Below, one piece after another: positions 26,938 through 35,945 of a stretch of DNA of 64,000 nt (position 1 is its first letter; the number at the start of each line of letters is the position of its first letter). Location of the stretch: contig LT009756.1 in assembly GCA_900012615.1 (NCBI GenBank), forward strand, positions 2,611,466-2,675,465, written 5' to 3'. The stretch is from Agrobacterium genomosp. 13 str. CFBP 6927 (GTDB lineage: Bacteria; Pseudomonadota; Alphaproteobacteria; Rhizobiales; Rhizobiaceae). A program made the position numbers and the translations under genes. The notes under the pieces were generated by a model. The model did no database searches, was not told where the DNA came from, and worked only from the letters and a program-made list of their open reading frames with translations.

Positions 26938-27198
26938 TTTTTCCCTGCTAATCGTCCAAGATTATCAACGGTGGCGATCCACCGCATCAAATTCTTGAAA
27001 TCGTTTCAATTTCCCCGAAAAAGACCGGAATTCCCCCCTGCCTTTTCCCAATTTCGCGGTCCGTCTAGCATAGGACGCCGGGACTCGCAACACGCGTAAT
27101 AGCGGAAAGCGCCGTTTGGGCAAGGGGGAATGCGTTTAAATTTTCCGATTTCGCTCAGGATGCGGGTCTGGTGCGGCACAAAAGCCAAAAAGCCCGGC
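26938..27198 (-). promoter_or_regulatory. Upstream region of the atp operon
   Basis: This 261-bp non-coding gap contains the presumed atpHAGDC promoter. A small perfect hairpin CGGTGG-CGAT-CCACCG (26969-26984) lies 32 bp before the atpH start and would be in the mRNA leader. No other clear motif was seen. Confidence 0.4.
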
Positions 27199-27585
27199 TT
27201 AGACCAGTCCGAAGACGTAGCTCAACGACAATGCGGCCAGGACAAAATGCACAACCATGAGTAAGCAATTCCGCATGGTTGCGCCTCCATCTGACAGAAT
27301 GGAGAGGATGCCGCCGAACACGCTGAGAGAAAAGGCCGCACCGAAAGCAAGATAGACCATGGGCTGCGCCAGAAGCAGCGTTGCCGCGCCGAGACCGAGA
27401 TAGAACCCGGCAAGCGAGGAGCGCACCAGCGCATAACCATCCCTGCTCTCGCCAGCCGGCTGCAGGCCGAAGGCGCGAAGGGTAATGCCGGGTGCAAACA
27501 TGAAAAACAGACCGATCGCGGCCGATATCACCGCGGCTCCAAAGGCCAGTTGCTCGCCGAATTCGGCCGGAAAGTAAAACTCCAT
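27199..27585 (-). CDS. Small four-helix membrane protein (DUF4345-like)
   Basis: About 128 aa, almost entirely hydrophobic with four predicted membrane helices (AAVISAAIGLFFMFA; LAGFYLGLGAATLLLA; VYLAFGAAFSLSVFGGILSI; NCLLMVVHFVLAALSLSYVF). The pattern resembles the DUF4345 family of unknown function, but I am not certain. The ATG at 27583-27585 is preceded by GGGGAACGAG; a TTG four codons earlier is also open. It lies downstream of priA on the same strand. Function is unknown. Confidence 0.75.
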   Translation of the reverse strand: MEFYFPAEFGEQLAFGAAVISAAIGLFFMFAPGITLRAFGLQPAGESRDGYALVRSSLAGFYLGLGAATLLLAQPMVYLAFGAAFSLSVFGGILSILSDGGATMRNCLLMVVHFVLAALSLSYVFGLV

Positions 27586-27665
27586 CTCGTTCCCCAAATC
27601 GTTCTTTTCGCCTGCTGCGTTATGACACGGCCATGACAGCGGGAAAACGCCTTCATTGACAATGT

Positions 27666-29882
27666 TCAGAGGAAACTTTGCGGATCGATATCCAGCTGAA
27701 CATGGACGCTGCCCCGCTCCTTCGGGCCATTGGCGAGAAGCGTCCGGAGAAAGGACTGCATGTCGGAATTGCGCCGCCCGTGCACCAGCAACCGGAAACG
27801 ATGACGGCCGCGGATGAGTGCGAGCGGCGCTTCTGCCGGGCCGAGCAGCATGATGCCCGTCACCTGCGGTGCCGCCGCCCTCAAGCCCCGCGCATGGGTT
27901 TCGGCCTCCGCACGCGTATCGGCGGAGACAATAACCGAGGCAAGACGCCCGAAGGGCGGCAGGACGGCTTTTTCCCGCTCGACGATCTCCCTTTCGTAAA
28001 AGGCCGAGGCATCACCTGAAACGATTGCCTGCATCACGGGATGCTGCGGCTGATAGGTCTGCAGCAGGCCATGGCTCTTCAACCCCGTGCGCCCTGCGCG
28101 CCCCGTAACCTGCGACAATAGCTGAAACGTTCGCTCCGCCGCACGCGGATCGCCATTGGCAAGGCCGAGATCGGCATCAACGATGCCCACCAGCGTCATC
28201 AGCGGAAAATTATGTCCCTTGGCGACGAGCTGCGTGCCGATCACGATATCGGCCTCGCCCTTGACGATCGCCTCCAGCTCCAGCCGCAGGCGCTTGACGC
28301 CCATGAGATCGGAGGAAAGCACGATGGTGCGGGCCTCGGGGAAATGTTTTTCCACCTCCTCGGCGATGCGCTCCACACCCGGCCCGCAGGCCACCAGATG
28401 ATCGAAGGTGCCGCATTCCGGGCAATGGTCGGGCGTCGGCTCGCTGTGGCCGCACTGGTGGCATTGCAATTGATTGCGGAAACGGTGCTCCACCAGCCAA
28501 CTGGAACATTGCGGGCACTGGAAACGATGGCCGCAGACCCGGCAGAGCGTCAGCGGCGCATAACCGCGGCGATTGAGGAAAAGCAGAGCCTGCTCGCCTT
28601 TCTCGATCGTCTTGCCGATGCCGCGCAGCAGGACGGGTGACAGAAACCCTCCCCTTTCCGGCGGATGACGGCGCATATCGACAAGGTGCAGATCGGGCAT
28701 AGCCGCATCGCCGAACCGCGTGTGCAGGTGAATGGTGTTGTAACGCCCCGAACTGCCGTTGACCTGGCTTTCGACCGATGGCGTGGCCGACACCAGCACG
28801 ACAGGGAATTCCGCGATCCGCGCTCTCACGACCGCCATGTCGCGGGCATTATAATAGACGCGGTCCTCCTGCTTGTAGGCCGGGTCGTGCTCTTCATCGA
28901 CGATGATCAGACCGAGATTGTCGAAAGGCAGAAAAAGTGCCGAGCGCGCGCCCGCCACCACCTTCACCTCGCCCGTCACCGCCTGCCGCCAGACCTTTTC
29001 CCGCATGCGAGGCGACAGGTCCGAATGCCACTCCGCCGGTTTGGCGCCGAAACGATCCTGAAAGCGTTCAAGAAAGGCCGCCGTCAACGCGATTTCAGGC
29101 AACAGGATGAGAACCTGCTTGCCCTGACGGAGCGTCTCGGCCACAGCTTCGAAATAGACCTCGGTCTTGCCAGAGCCGGTCACGCCATCGATCAGCGAGA
29201 CATGAAACCCGCCCTTGCGTACATCTTCAAGGATTTCTGAAGCGGCCTGTTTCTGCGGGCCTTCAAGACGCGGCTCGACATAGTCAGGATCGGGCTCGGC
29301 CACGACAGGCGGCGCCGGCAGAAACACCGTCTCGAATACGCCCTGCTTGACAAGGCCATCGATGACGCTGGTTGAAACGCCGGCGGCATGGGCAAGCCCG
29401 CTCTTCGTCCAGCCATGCCCCTCTGCCGCCAGTTCCATCACCCGCTCGCGGGCGGGGGTAAGGCGCTCCGGCCTGCCTTCGGTCAACCGAAGGCCCTCGA
29501 TCATCGGTTCTGGATCGAAGGCGGCGGGCGCTCGAAGCGCCATGCGCGCCACGAGACCGGGGGGCGAAAGCGTATAGGCGGCGACCCAGTCCACGAAACG
29601 GCGCATCTCCGCCTTCAGCGGCGGGCACTCGAAACTCTTGGAAATGGGCCGCAGTTTCTTCGGGTCGACGCTCTTCTCTCCGGCATCGTCCCACACCACG
29701 CCGAAGACCTGCCGCGGGCCGAGCGGCACCTGAACGACGGAGCCCGTCTCCACCACCATATCTTCAGGCACGGCGTAGCTATAGGGTCCCGGCGCCGGCA
29801 TGGGCACGAGAACGGGCACCGTGCGCGTGGGCGACGGCGGGTCGAACAGAGCCCCAAACAGATCGGACGAATCTTTTGCCAT
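27666..29882 (-). CDS. priA: Primosomal protein N' (replication restart helicase PriA)
   Basis: Superfamily 2 helicase of 738 aa that reloads the replisome at stalled forks. The N-terminal 3'-end binding domain (VPVLVPMPAPGPYSYAVPE) is followed by Walker A in DGVTGSGKTEVYFEA, the DEEHDPAYKQ helicase motif II, and the zinc-binding Cys array (CRVCGHRFQCPQC, then CHQCGH and CPECG). The C-terminal helicase motifs include GTQLVAKGHNFPLMTLVGIV and QVTGRAGR. I chose the ATG at 29880-29882 (MAKDSSDLFG); codons further upstream run into the promoter side facing xerC. It is divergent from xerC. Confidence 0.95.
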   Translation of the reverse strand: MAKDSSDLFGALFDPPSPTRTVPVLVPMPAPGPYSYAVPEDMVVETGSVVQVPLGPRQVFGVVWDDAGEKSVDPKKLRPISKSFECPPLKAEMRRFVDWVAAYTLSPPGLVARMALRAPAAFDPEPMIEGLRLTEGRPERLTPARERVMELAAEGHGWTKSGLAHAAGVSTSVIDGLVKQGVFETVFLPAPPVVAEPDPDYVEPRLEGPQKQAASEILEDVRKGGFHVSLIDGVTGSGKTEVYFEAVAETLRQGKQVLILLPEIALTAAFLERFQDRFGAKPAEWHSDLSPRMREKVWRQAVTGEVKVVAGARSALFLPFDNLGLIIVDEEHDPAYKQEDRVYYNARDMAVVRARIAEFPVVLVSATPSVESQVNGSSGRYNTIHLHTRFGDAAMPDLHLVDMRRHPPERGGFLSPVLLRGIGKTIEKGEQALLFLNRRGYAPLTLCRVCGHRFQCPQCSSWLVEHRFRNQLQCHQCGHSEPTPDHCPECGTFDHLVACGPGVERIAEEVEKHFPEARTIVLSSDLMGVKRLRLELEAIVKGEADIVIGTQLVAKGHNFPLMTLVGIVDADLGLANGDPRAAERTFQLLSQVTGRAGRTGLKSHGLLQTYQPQHPVMQAIVSGDASAFYEREIVEREKAVLPPFGRLASVIVSADTRAEAETHARGLRAAAPQVTGIMLLGPAEAPLALIRGRHRFRLLVHGRRNSDMQSFLRTLLANGPKERGSVHVQLDIDPQSFL

Positions 29883-30003
29883 GATGTGGCGACCATGCCC
29901 CGGCGACAGGAAAAAGGAAACCGCCCGGATGTAGTGGGCGCGCCTTGCAAAGTCCACCTCTTAACCAAATGCTGACCATAAGGGCATAGCTTCGAGTTAT
30001 GGA

Positions 30004-30951
30004 ATGGAGCGCCGTGTGACCGAAATCCTGACATTTGCCCAAGCCGATCTTTTGAACGAACGCCAGTCCTGGCTCGCCGCCCTCGCCGGCGAACGCCGGC
30101 TTTCCGACAATACCGTCGAGGCATATGAACGCGACACCCGCCAGTTCCTGACCTTTCTCACGGGTTACATCGGCAAGCCCGCAGCCATCGCCGATATAGC
30201 TGATTTGCGCCCGGTCGATCTTCGCGCCTTTCTGGCCAGCCGCCGCAAGGAAGGCGCCGGTGCGCGGTCACTGGGCAGACACCTGGCAGGCCTGCGGTCG
30301 CTTCTTCACCACCTCCAGAAAAAAGGCCTCGTAAATGCCGCCGGTGCTACCGCCATGCGCGCGCCGAAACAGCCGAAATCACTGCCGAAACCGCTCACCG
30401 ACCGGCAGGCGCTGAAGATCACCACCACCGAGGCGCAGTTGAACGAAGAGCCCTGGATCGCCGCCCGCAACGCCGCTGTCCTTTCACTTTTATACGGCTG
30501 TGGCCTTCGCATTTCCGAAGCCCTTGGGCTGATCCCGGCCGATTTTCCACCCGGCGCCCGCAGCCTTCGCATCACCGGCAAAGGCAACAAGACCCGGATC
30601 GTTCCCCTGCTGGCGGTGGTGACGGAAGCGGTCGAAGCCTATAAAAAGCTTTGCCCCTATCATCTGGCAGCGGACGAGCCGCTATTCCTCGGTGCGCGCG
30701 GCGGCAAGTTGCAGCCCGCCATCATCCAGCGCGAGATGCAGAAATTGCGCGGCGCTTTCGGTCTGCCGGAAAATGCGACGCCACATGCCCTGCGCCATTC
30801 CTTCGCCACCCATCTTCTGGCCGGCGGCGGCGATTTGCGCACCATTCAGGAACTGCTCGGCCATGCCAGCCTTTCCACCACCCAGATCTATACCGGCGTC
30901 GACACCGCAAGATTGCTGGAAATCTACGATAAAGCCCACCCCCGCGCATGA
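30004..30951 (+). CDS. xerC: Tyrosine recombinase XerC
   Basis: Site-specific recombinase of 315 aa that, with XerD, resolves chromosome dimers at dif. It has an N-terminal SAM-like core-binding domain (LSDNTVEAYERDTRQFLTFL) and a C-terminal catalytic domain with the expected residues: Arg in YGCGLRISEALGL, Lys in ITGKGNKTRIVPL, His and Arg in HALRHSFATHLL, His in LLGHASLSTTQIYT, and the nucleophilic Tyr in that last segment. It is divergent from priA, as in related rhizobia, and not within a mobile element, so it is housekeeping XerC rather than an integrase. Confidence 0.94.
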   Translation: MERRVTEILTFAQADLLNERQSWLAALAGERRLSDNTVEAYERDTRQFLTFLTGYIGKPAAIADIADLRPVDLRAFLASRRKEGAGARSLGRHLAGLRSLLHHLQKKGLVNAAGATAMRAPKQPKSLPKPLTDRQALKITTTEAQLNEEPWIAARNAAVLSLLYGCGLRISEALGLIPADFPPGARSLRITGKGNKTRIVPLLAVVTEAVEAYKKLCPYHLAADEPLFLGARGGKLQPAIIQREMQKLRGAFGLPENATPHALRHSFATHLLAGGGDLRTIQELLGHASLSTTQIYTGVDTARLLEIYDKAHPRA

Positions 30952-31022
30952 GATGAGAAATGGTTAACCATAACCATTAACCAGACATCCAAGCCACCGT
31001 TCTATAAGCAAGCAAGAACCGG

Positions 31023-32126
31023 ATGGTACCTATGCAAAGCCTTATAAAGCCACAAAATCTCACCGCCACCCTGATGGGCAAGACCGGCGACGCCATGCTC
31101 TGGTTGCTCGCAGCCATTCATGTCACAGCCGTTGCCATCCTGCTCGCGACGTTGCTGTCGCTGGGTGAGGCGCAGGCCGCCGAACAGGAGATAAGCTGCA
31201 CCGGCAACGACATCCTCGTGGAAATGCGCAAAAGCGATCCGCAGGGCTTTGCGAAGATCGAACAGGAAGCAGCCGCAATCCCCAACGGCAAGGGCAATTT
31301 CTGGCGCATCGAAAAAGCCGGAACGGAACCCTCCTTTCTTCTCGGCACCATGCACATCACGGATCCGCGCGTTCTCGGCATGCCGACCGCTGCCGCACCC
31401 GCTTTCGAGACCTCCGCGACGGTCATCGTGGAATCGGACGAAATCGTCGATGACAAGAAGATCGCCGCATCGCTGTTGACCCGACCCGAGCTCACCATGT
31501 TTCTGGACGGCAAATCAATCACCGACATCCTGTCGCCCGAAAATGTCGCCCGTCTTGAAAAGGGCCTTAAGGAACGTGGCATTCCGTTGAATGCCGTTTC
31601 GCGCATGAAGCCCTGGATGCTGTCGAGCTTCGTGGCCCTGCCCGCCTGCGAATTCGCCCGCAAGGCCACCGGCCTGTCCTTTCTCGACAAGAAGCTGGCC
31701 GAAGATGCGCTCGCAGATGGAAAACGTCTCGTCGGGCTGGAGACCATGGTTGAACAGCTGACGGCCATGTCCGAACTGCCAATGGAATTTCATCTGCAGG
31801 CGCTGATTGAAACGCTCGAACTGGGCGACCGCATGGATGACATCATGACGACCATGACCGATCTCTACGTCAGCGGCGATATCGGCATGACGATGCCGAT
31901 GCTGAAAAGCCTCGACACCAAAAAGCCGGCAGAGGGCGACCAGGGTTACGCCGCCTTCGAGCAACGCATCATCACCGACCGCAATCATGTCATGGCGGAT
32001 CGGGCGGCCCCGGAGCTTGGAAAGGGAAATGTCTTCATGGCCGTCGGCGCCCTGCATCTGCCGGGCGAGGAAGGCGTTGTCGAACTCCTGCGCGCGCAGG
32101 GATTCACACTGACACGCGTCGACTAA
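31023..32126 (+). CDS. TraB/GumN family protein
   Basis: A 367-aa protein with an N-terminal hydrophobic segment (residues about 25-48, LWLLAAIHVTAVAILLATLL, ending near AQAAEQ) that is either a signal peptide or an anchor, so the bulk should be periplasmic. The TraB/GumN family signatures are present: an early FLLGTMHITDPRV and a late VGALHLPGEEGVVELLRAQG, holding the conserved GxxH motifs of a putative metal-dependent protease or hydrolase fold. The biological role of bacterial members is not established. The start could be the ATG at 31023 or 31032. Tandem TTAACCAT-like motifs lie about 40-60 bp upstream. Confidence 0.82.
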   Translation: MVPMQSLIKPQNLTATLMGKTGDAMLWLLAAIHVTAVAILLATLLSLGEAQAAEQEISCTGNDILVEMRKSDPQGFAKIEQEAAAIPNGKGNFWRIEKAGTEPSFLLGTMHITDPRVLGMPTAAAPAFETSATVIVESDEIVDDKKIAASLLTRPELTMFLDGKSITDILSPENVARLEKGLKERGIPLNAVSRMKPWMLSSFVALPACEFARKATGLSFLDKKLAEDALADGKRLVGLETMVEQLTAMSELPMEFHLQALIETLELGDRMDDIMTTMTDLYVSGDIGMTMPMLKSLDTKKPAEGDQGYAAFEQRIITDRNHVMADRAAPELGKGNVFMAVGALHLPGEEGVVELLRAQGFTLTRVD

Positions 32127-32135
32127 AACCTGCGT

Positions 32136-32633
32136 CTACCTGACGGGCTGGATATCCCTGCAGAGAGGTCGCATTGTCGCTGGCACGATGCGGCGGTGAA
32201 ACGGCCCGACGGCAAGAAGATACAGCCTTCCGAACAGGTTCTTGCGTCTGACGATGGTCGTGACATTGACCAGCTGGTGCTTCCCTTTGTCTTCAAGGTC
32301 GATGATGATCCGGAAATCGAGATGACGGTCATCGAAGCCCAGCACCGTTCGCTCGGGCGTGGAGGACAGGACGGGAAACCCGCCCGCTGATGTGCCTGCC
32401 GCCAGCTCGACCGTTTTTAAACCGAAAAACGAAACGATACGGTTGCGAAGCACCATGAGACCGCTGATCCACGCCGGAGGATGATCGAGAAGAAGTCTGC
32501 TCACGTCGAGTGATGACGATTGCGGCCTTATCATCTCTCCCTGAAAGCAATCCCGCCAGTCAGCGCCCGGCAATATGTCTTCGCAATCCCGCATCCTCGA
32601 TCCCCGACCGCCTGATGCGGCAAGGCTCATCAT
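32136..32633 (-). CDS. DUF2867 family protein
   Basis: A 165-aa cytosolic protein. The second half shows the DUF2867 pattern: LGFDDRHLDFRIIIDL, then VNVTTIVRRKNLFGRLYL and LLAVGPFHRRIVPATMRP at the C-terminus. The family is found alone or fused to NAD-binding domains; its function is unknown. The ATG at 32633 is preceded by AAAGGCGG; downstream ATGs (M2, M14) are possible. It converges on the TraB/GumN gene with 9 bp between stops. Confidence 0.75.
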   Translation of the reverse strand: MMSLAASGGRGSRMRDCEDILPGADWRDCFQGEMIRPQSSSLDVSRLLLDHPPAWISGLMVLRNRIVSFFGLKTVELAAGTSAGGFPVLSSTPERTVLGFDDRHLDFRIIIDLEDKGKHQLVNVTTIVRRKNLFGRLYLLAVGPFHRRIVPATMRPLCRDIQPVR

Positions 32634-32705
32634 CCGCCTTTTCCGGCGGCAGAAAACGCGACAAAGCGCCGCCGCTCGCCGAAGGAGCGGCAGAACCTGA
32701 AGCGG

Positions 32706-33206
32706 CTAGCCGTGCGTCATGCGCTTCAGGACATTGGTGCGCCAGTAGAACTGATGAACCAGAACGGCTGCGACATGGCCGACGATCAACACCCACATCA
32801 GCGCCTTGAACGGGCCGGAATGCAGCTGCCCGGCCGCCTGAGCACCGAAATAATAGGCCGCGATACCGGAGAGAGGCAGGGCAAAGAACAGCGCATAAAA
32901 GGTGAAATGCGCCACTTTGGCGGCGATCTGAAACGGCCGCGGCTCCGCGGCGGCATGCGGCGGCACACCCTGGAAGAAGCGCAGACAGAGGCGCAGAAGC
33001 GCAAGCAACAGAATGGCAAAACCAACATAGGCGTGAATATTGGCCGAGGAGATTTGATCCGGCGTCAATGTTTCGCCCCGCCGCATCAGCCGGTAGGCAT
33101 GGGCCATGGCATCGGGAAACAGCAGATTGAAGAAGATCAGAAGTGCCATTGCCCAGTGAATGACACGCTGCGGAACAGAGAAGGAAACTTGACTGGAATA
33201 TGCCAT
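32706..33206 (-). CDS. Cytochrome b561 family protein
   Basis: About 166 aa with four membrane helices and conserved His residues for two b-type hemes: RVIHWAMALLIF, SANIHAYVGFAIL, KVAHFTFYALFF and VGHVAAVLVHQFYW. Prokaryotic cytochromes b561 pass electrons from quinol to periplasmic acceptors, and CybB oxidises quinol with superoxide. The start is taken as MAYSS at 33204-33206; an in-frame TTG further upstream is less likely. It is downstream of lpdA and separated from it by a terminator. Confidence 0.88.
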   Translation of the reverse strand: MAYSSQVSFSVPQRVIHWAMALLIFFNLLFPDAMAHAYRLMRRGETLTPDQISSANIHAYVGFAILLLALLRLCLRFFQGVPPHAAAEPRPFQIAAKVAHFTFYALFFALPLSGIAAYYFGAQAAGQLHSGPFKALMWVLIVGHVAAVLVHQFYWRTNVLKRMTHG

Positions 33207-33254
33207 TTTATTGCCTTTTATCAAAAGGTTAGATTGGCTATGGCATAAGTATGG

Positions 33255-33285
33255 AAAACCCCGGCCTGCATGGCAAGCCGGGGTT
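33255..33285 (-). terminator. Intrinsic terminator downstream of lpdA
   Basis: On the minus strand AACCCCGGC (33285-33277), 11-nt loop, GCCGGGGTT (33265-33257), then TTCC. A 9-bp perfect stem with a short U-tract, 48 bp past the lpdA stop. It marks the end of the mdh-suc-lpdA cluster. Confidence 0.75.
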
Positions 33286-33333
33286 AAGCAGATGACTGAA
33301 ATTTAATATTGGAGCGCCTGGCTCCAAAACCAA

Positions 33334-34740
33334 TCACATATGGATCGGCTTGAAGAAGGTCGCGAGCGCTGCTTCCTTCACCGCTTCCGACATGGTCGGA
33401 TGCGCATGGCAGGTGCGGCCGAGATCTTCCGAAGAACCGCCGAATTCCATCAGCACGGTGATCTCGTGGATCATTTCACCAGCGCCGAAACCGACGATGT
33501 GGCCGCCGAGAACCCGGTCGGTTTCCTTGTCTGCAAGGATCTTCACGAAACCATCCGTCACCTGCATGGCGCGGGCGCGGCCATTGGCGGTGAAGGGGAA
33601 CTTGCCGACCTTGTAGGCGATACCAGCGGCCTTCAGCTCCTCTTCGGTCTTGCCGACGGAAGCGATTTCAGGCTGCGTATAGACCACGGCCGGAATGACA
33701 TCGTAATTCACATGGCCACGCTGGCCGGCGAGGATTTCCGCAAGCGCAACGCCCTCGTCTTCCGCCTTGTGCGCCAGCATCGGACCCTTCACCACGTCGC
33801 CGATCGCATAGATGCCGTCGACATTGGTCTTGTAGTGACCGTCGATTTCGACACGGCCACGGCTGTCCAGCACGACGCCGGCTTCCGCAAGGCCGAGACC
33901 TTCGGTGTAGGGCTTGCGGCCGGTGGAGATCAGCACGACATTTGCTTCCAGCGTTTCGGCAGCGCCGCCCTTGACCGGTTCGAACACAACCTTTGCACCG
34001 GCAGCGGTCTTTTCAACGGCCGTCACCTTGGCGCCGAGCTTGAAATCGAGACCCTGCTTGGCGAGCAGACGCTGGGCCTGCTTGGAAACTTCGCTATCCA
34101 TGCCGCCGAGAATATTGTCGAGATATTCGACGACGGTCACCTTGGCGCCGAGGCGCGACCAGACCGAGCCGAGCTCGAGGCCGATGACACCGCCGCCGAC
34201 GACGATCAGCTTTTCCGGAACCTTGGAAAGAGCGATCGCGCCAGTGGAGGAGACGATGACGTTTTCATCGATATCAACCTGAACGCCGGGAATGCCGGCG
34301 ACATCCGAACCCGTGGCGATGACGATGTTCTTCGCCTCGATCTCCTGCGTCTCACCCTTGTCGTTGGTGACGGAAACCTTGCCGGCGGAAACCACCTTGC
34401 CGGTGCCCTGGAAGGCATCGATCTTGTTCTTCTTGAACAGGAAGGCGACGCCGTCGACATTGGCCTTCACCACGCCGTCCTTGTGGCCCATCATCTTTTC
34501 AAGGTTCAGCTTCGGAGCGGCAACTTCGATACCGAGCGTATCGACGCCATGGGCGACATGCGCGAAGGTTTCTGACGCATGCAGCAGCGCCTTGGAAGGG
34601 ATGCAGCCGACATTGAGGCAGGTGCCGCCATAGGTCGCGCGCTTTTCGATGACAGCGACCTTCAGGCCGAGCTGTGCCGCCTTGACCGCGCAAACATAAC
34701 CGCCGGGACCCGTACCGATTACAACTACATCATATGCCAT
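33334..34740 (-). CDS. lpdA: Dihydrolipoyl dehydrogenase (E3)
   Basis: Flavoprotein of 468 aa that reoxidises dihydrolipoamide on SucB using NAD+. FAD site: VVIGTGPGGYVCAVKAAQLG. Redox disulfide: GGTCLNVGCIPSKALLH. NAD site: VVGGGVIGLELGSVW. Second FAD motif: IYAIGDVVKGPMLAHKA. Catalytic dyad: CHAHPTMSEAVKE. It closes the sucA-sucB cluster and so most likely serves 2-oxoglutarate dehydrogenase; another E3 for pyruvate dehydrogenase may exist elsewhere. It lies 64 bp after the LysE gene. Confidence 0.97.
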   Translation of the reverse strand: MAYDVVVIGTGPGGYVCAVKAAQLGLKVAVIEKRATYGGTCLNVGCIPSKALLHASETFAHVAHGVDTLGIEVAAPKLNLEKMMGHKDGVVKANVDGVAFLFKKNKIDAFQGTGKVVSAGKVSVTNDKGETQEIEAKNIVIATGSDVAGIPGVQVDIDENVIVSSTGAIALSKVPEKLIVVGGGVIGLELGSVWSRLGAKVTVVEYLDNILGGMDSEVSKQAQRLLAKQGLDFKLGAKVTAVEKTAAGAKVVFEPVKGGAAETLEANVVLISTGRKPYTEGLGLAEAGVVLDSRGRVEIDGHYKTNVDGIYAIGDVVKGPMLAHKAEDEGVALAEILAGQRGHVNYDVIPAVVYTQPEIASVGKTEEELKAAGIAYKVGKFPFTANGRARAMQVTDGFVKILADKETDRVLGGHIVGFGAGEMIHEITVLMEFGGSSEDLGRTCHAHPTMSEAVKEAALATFFKPIHM

Positions 34741-34804
34741 GTTTCTGTTCCTGATTGATATCGGGCAGGATTTTGAACCGCCCTGCTTCCGTTTGACCTG
34801 AAAC

Positions 34805-35449
34805 TCAGGCCGCTTTTTCCGTTGCTAGTTTTATACCGAGTGCGATGAAGACCACGCCGCTGGTGCGGTCGATCCATTGGCTGGCGCGCTGAAATGCGGC
34901 GCGCATGCGGGGCGTCGTCATGAACAGGCTGACCCCGACGAACCACAGGATAAGGCAGCTTGCCATGACGAGGCCGTATCCGAATTTGATGGTGACGGGC
35001 GTATGCGCATGAACCACCGTCGAAAAGATCGACAGGAAGAAAAACACCGGCTTGGGATTGAGCGCATTGGCGGCAAAACCGAGCGTGAAGGCCTTGAGCG
35101 CGGTCTGCCTGCTTTTGACCGGCACGACACCATCCGCACCGACCTCCGGCAATTCGGTCTTGCCGGCGCGCAGCGCCTTGATGCCGATATAGATGAGATA
35201 GGCAACACCCAGCCATTTGACGATATTAAAGAGATAGATCGACTGGGAAATGATGAGACCAAGTCCAAGGATCGTATAGGTGACGTGGAACATCAGCGAT
35301 GTGCCCACGCCGAAGCTGGTGATGATGGCCTGTTTTCGCCCATGTACCATGGCCTGACGCATGACCATCGCCAGATCGGCGCCGGGCGAGACGATTGCGA
35401 AAGCGAAGATCGCCATCAGGGATGCAAGTTCGATCAAATACTGATGCAT
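34805..35449 (-). CDS. LysE/RhtB family amino-acid exporter
   Basis: Inner-membrane protein of 214 aa with about six helices. The N-terminal signature FAFAIVSPGADLAMVMRQAM and the segment LGVAYLIYIGIKALRAG are typical of LysE/RhtB exporters, and the internal AANALNPKPVFFFLSIF is the family's second repeat motif. The exported substrate is unknown. It sits between the MAPEG gene (13 bp) and lpdA (64 bp) on the same strand as the 2-oxoglutarate dehydrogenase genes, so it may be co-transcribed. Confidence 0.9.
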   Translation of the reverse strand: MHQYLIELASLMAIFAFAIVSPGADLAMVMRQAMVHGRKQAIITSFGVGTSLMFHVTYTILGLGLIISQSIYLFNIVKWLGVAYLIYIGIKALRAGKTELPEVGADGVVPVKSRQTALKAFTLGFAANALNPKPVFFFLSIFSTVVHAHTPVTIKFGYGLVMASCLILWFVGVSLFMTTPRMRAAFQRASQWIDRTSGVVFIALGIKLATEKAA

Positions 35450-35462
35450 CGGAAACCAGCCT

Positions 35463-35876
35463 CTAGAACATCAACACGAAGAGCATCAGCAGCAGGCCGA
35501 GCATCGAGCCGAGCCAGACCAGCGAACGAATATAAGGCACACCGGCCAGATAAAGTGGAATATAGGCCACCCGGCAGATCAGCCAGATCCATGCGCCGGT
35601 AAGTGCCAGCCCGGACGGATCGCCGGCCATGATGACACCGAAGGCGAGCGCGATGAAAGCGGGATAGGTTTCCCGGAAATTTTCCGAGGCGCGTGCTGCC
35701 CGGCCGGTGAACCTGCCTTCAGGCTTCCTCTCCGCATCTCGTGGGCCGGCATTCCAGTCCATCCCAAATTCCCGCGTCGCCGTCATGGCCTGCAGCATGA
35801 TATGCACCACAAGCAGAAGGACGCTGAGACCGATCAGCGGTAGAAAGGGTGAAGCGGCAAGAAATGTCGGCTGCAC
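35463..35876 (-). CDS. MAPEG family membrane protein
   Basis: A 137-aa four-helix protein of the MAPEG superfamily (membrane-associated proteins in eicosanoid and glutathione metabolism). The diagnostic segment is RAARASENFRETYPAFIALA (a variant of the RAxRaxxN motif), followed by ALTGAWIWLICRVAYIPLYL. Bacterial members are often annotated as inner-membrane proteins without known substrate. It lies in the suc cluster between sucB and a LysE exporter. Confidence 0.88.
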   Translation of the reverse strand: MQPTFLAASPFLPLIGLSVLLLVVHIMLQAMTATREFGMDWNAGPRDAERKPEGRFTGRAARASENFRETYPAFIALAFGVIMAGDPSGLALTGAWIWLICRVAYIPLYLAGVPYIRSLVWLGSMLGLLLMLFVLMF

Positions 35877-35945
35877 GTTCGCTCTCCTGATGGAATTTCA
35901 GCGGGGCCTCAATTGAAACCCCGCCGAAACGAAAAGCAAGACCGA

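Noticed and set aside
30004-30951. xerC as an integrase of a mobile element
   Set aside because: No attachment repeats, cargo or tRNA nearby; the priA/xerC setting is housekeeping.
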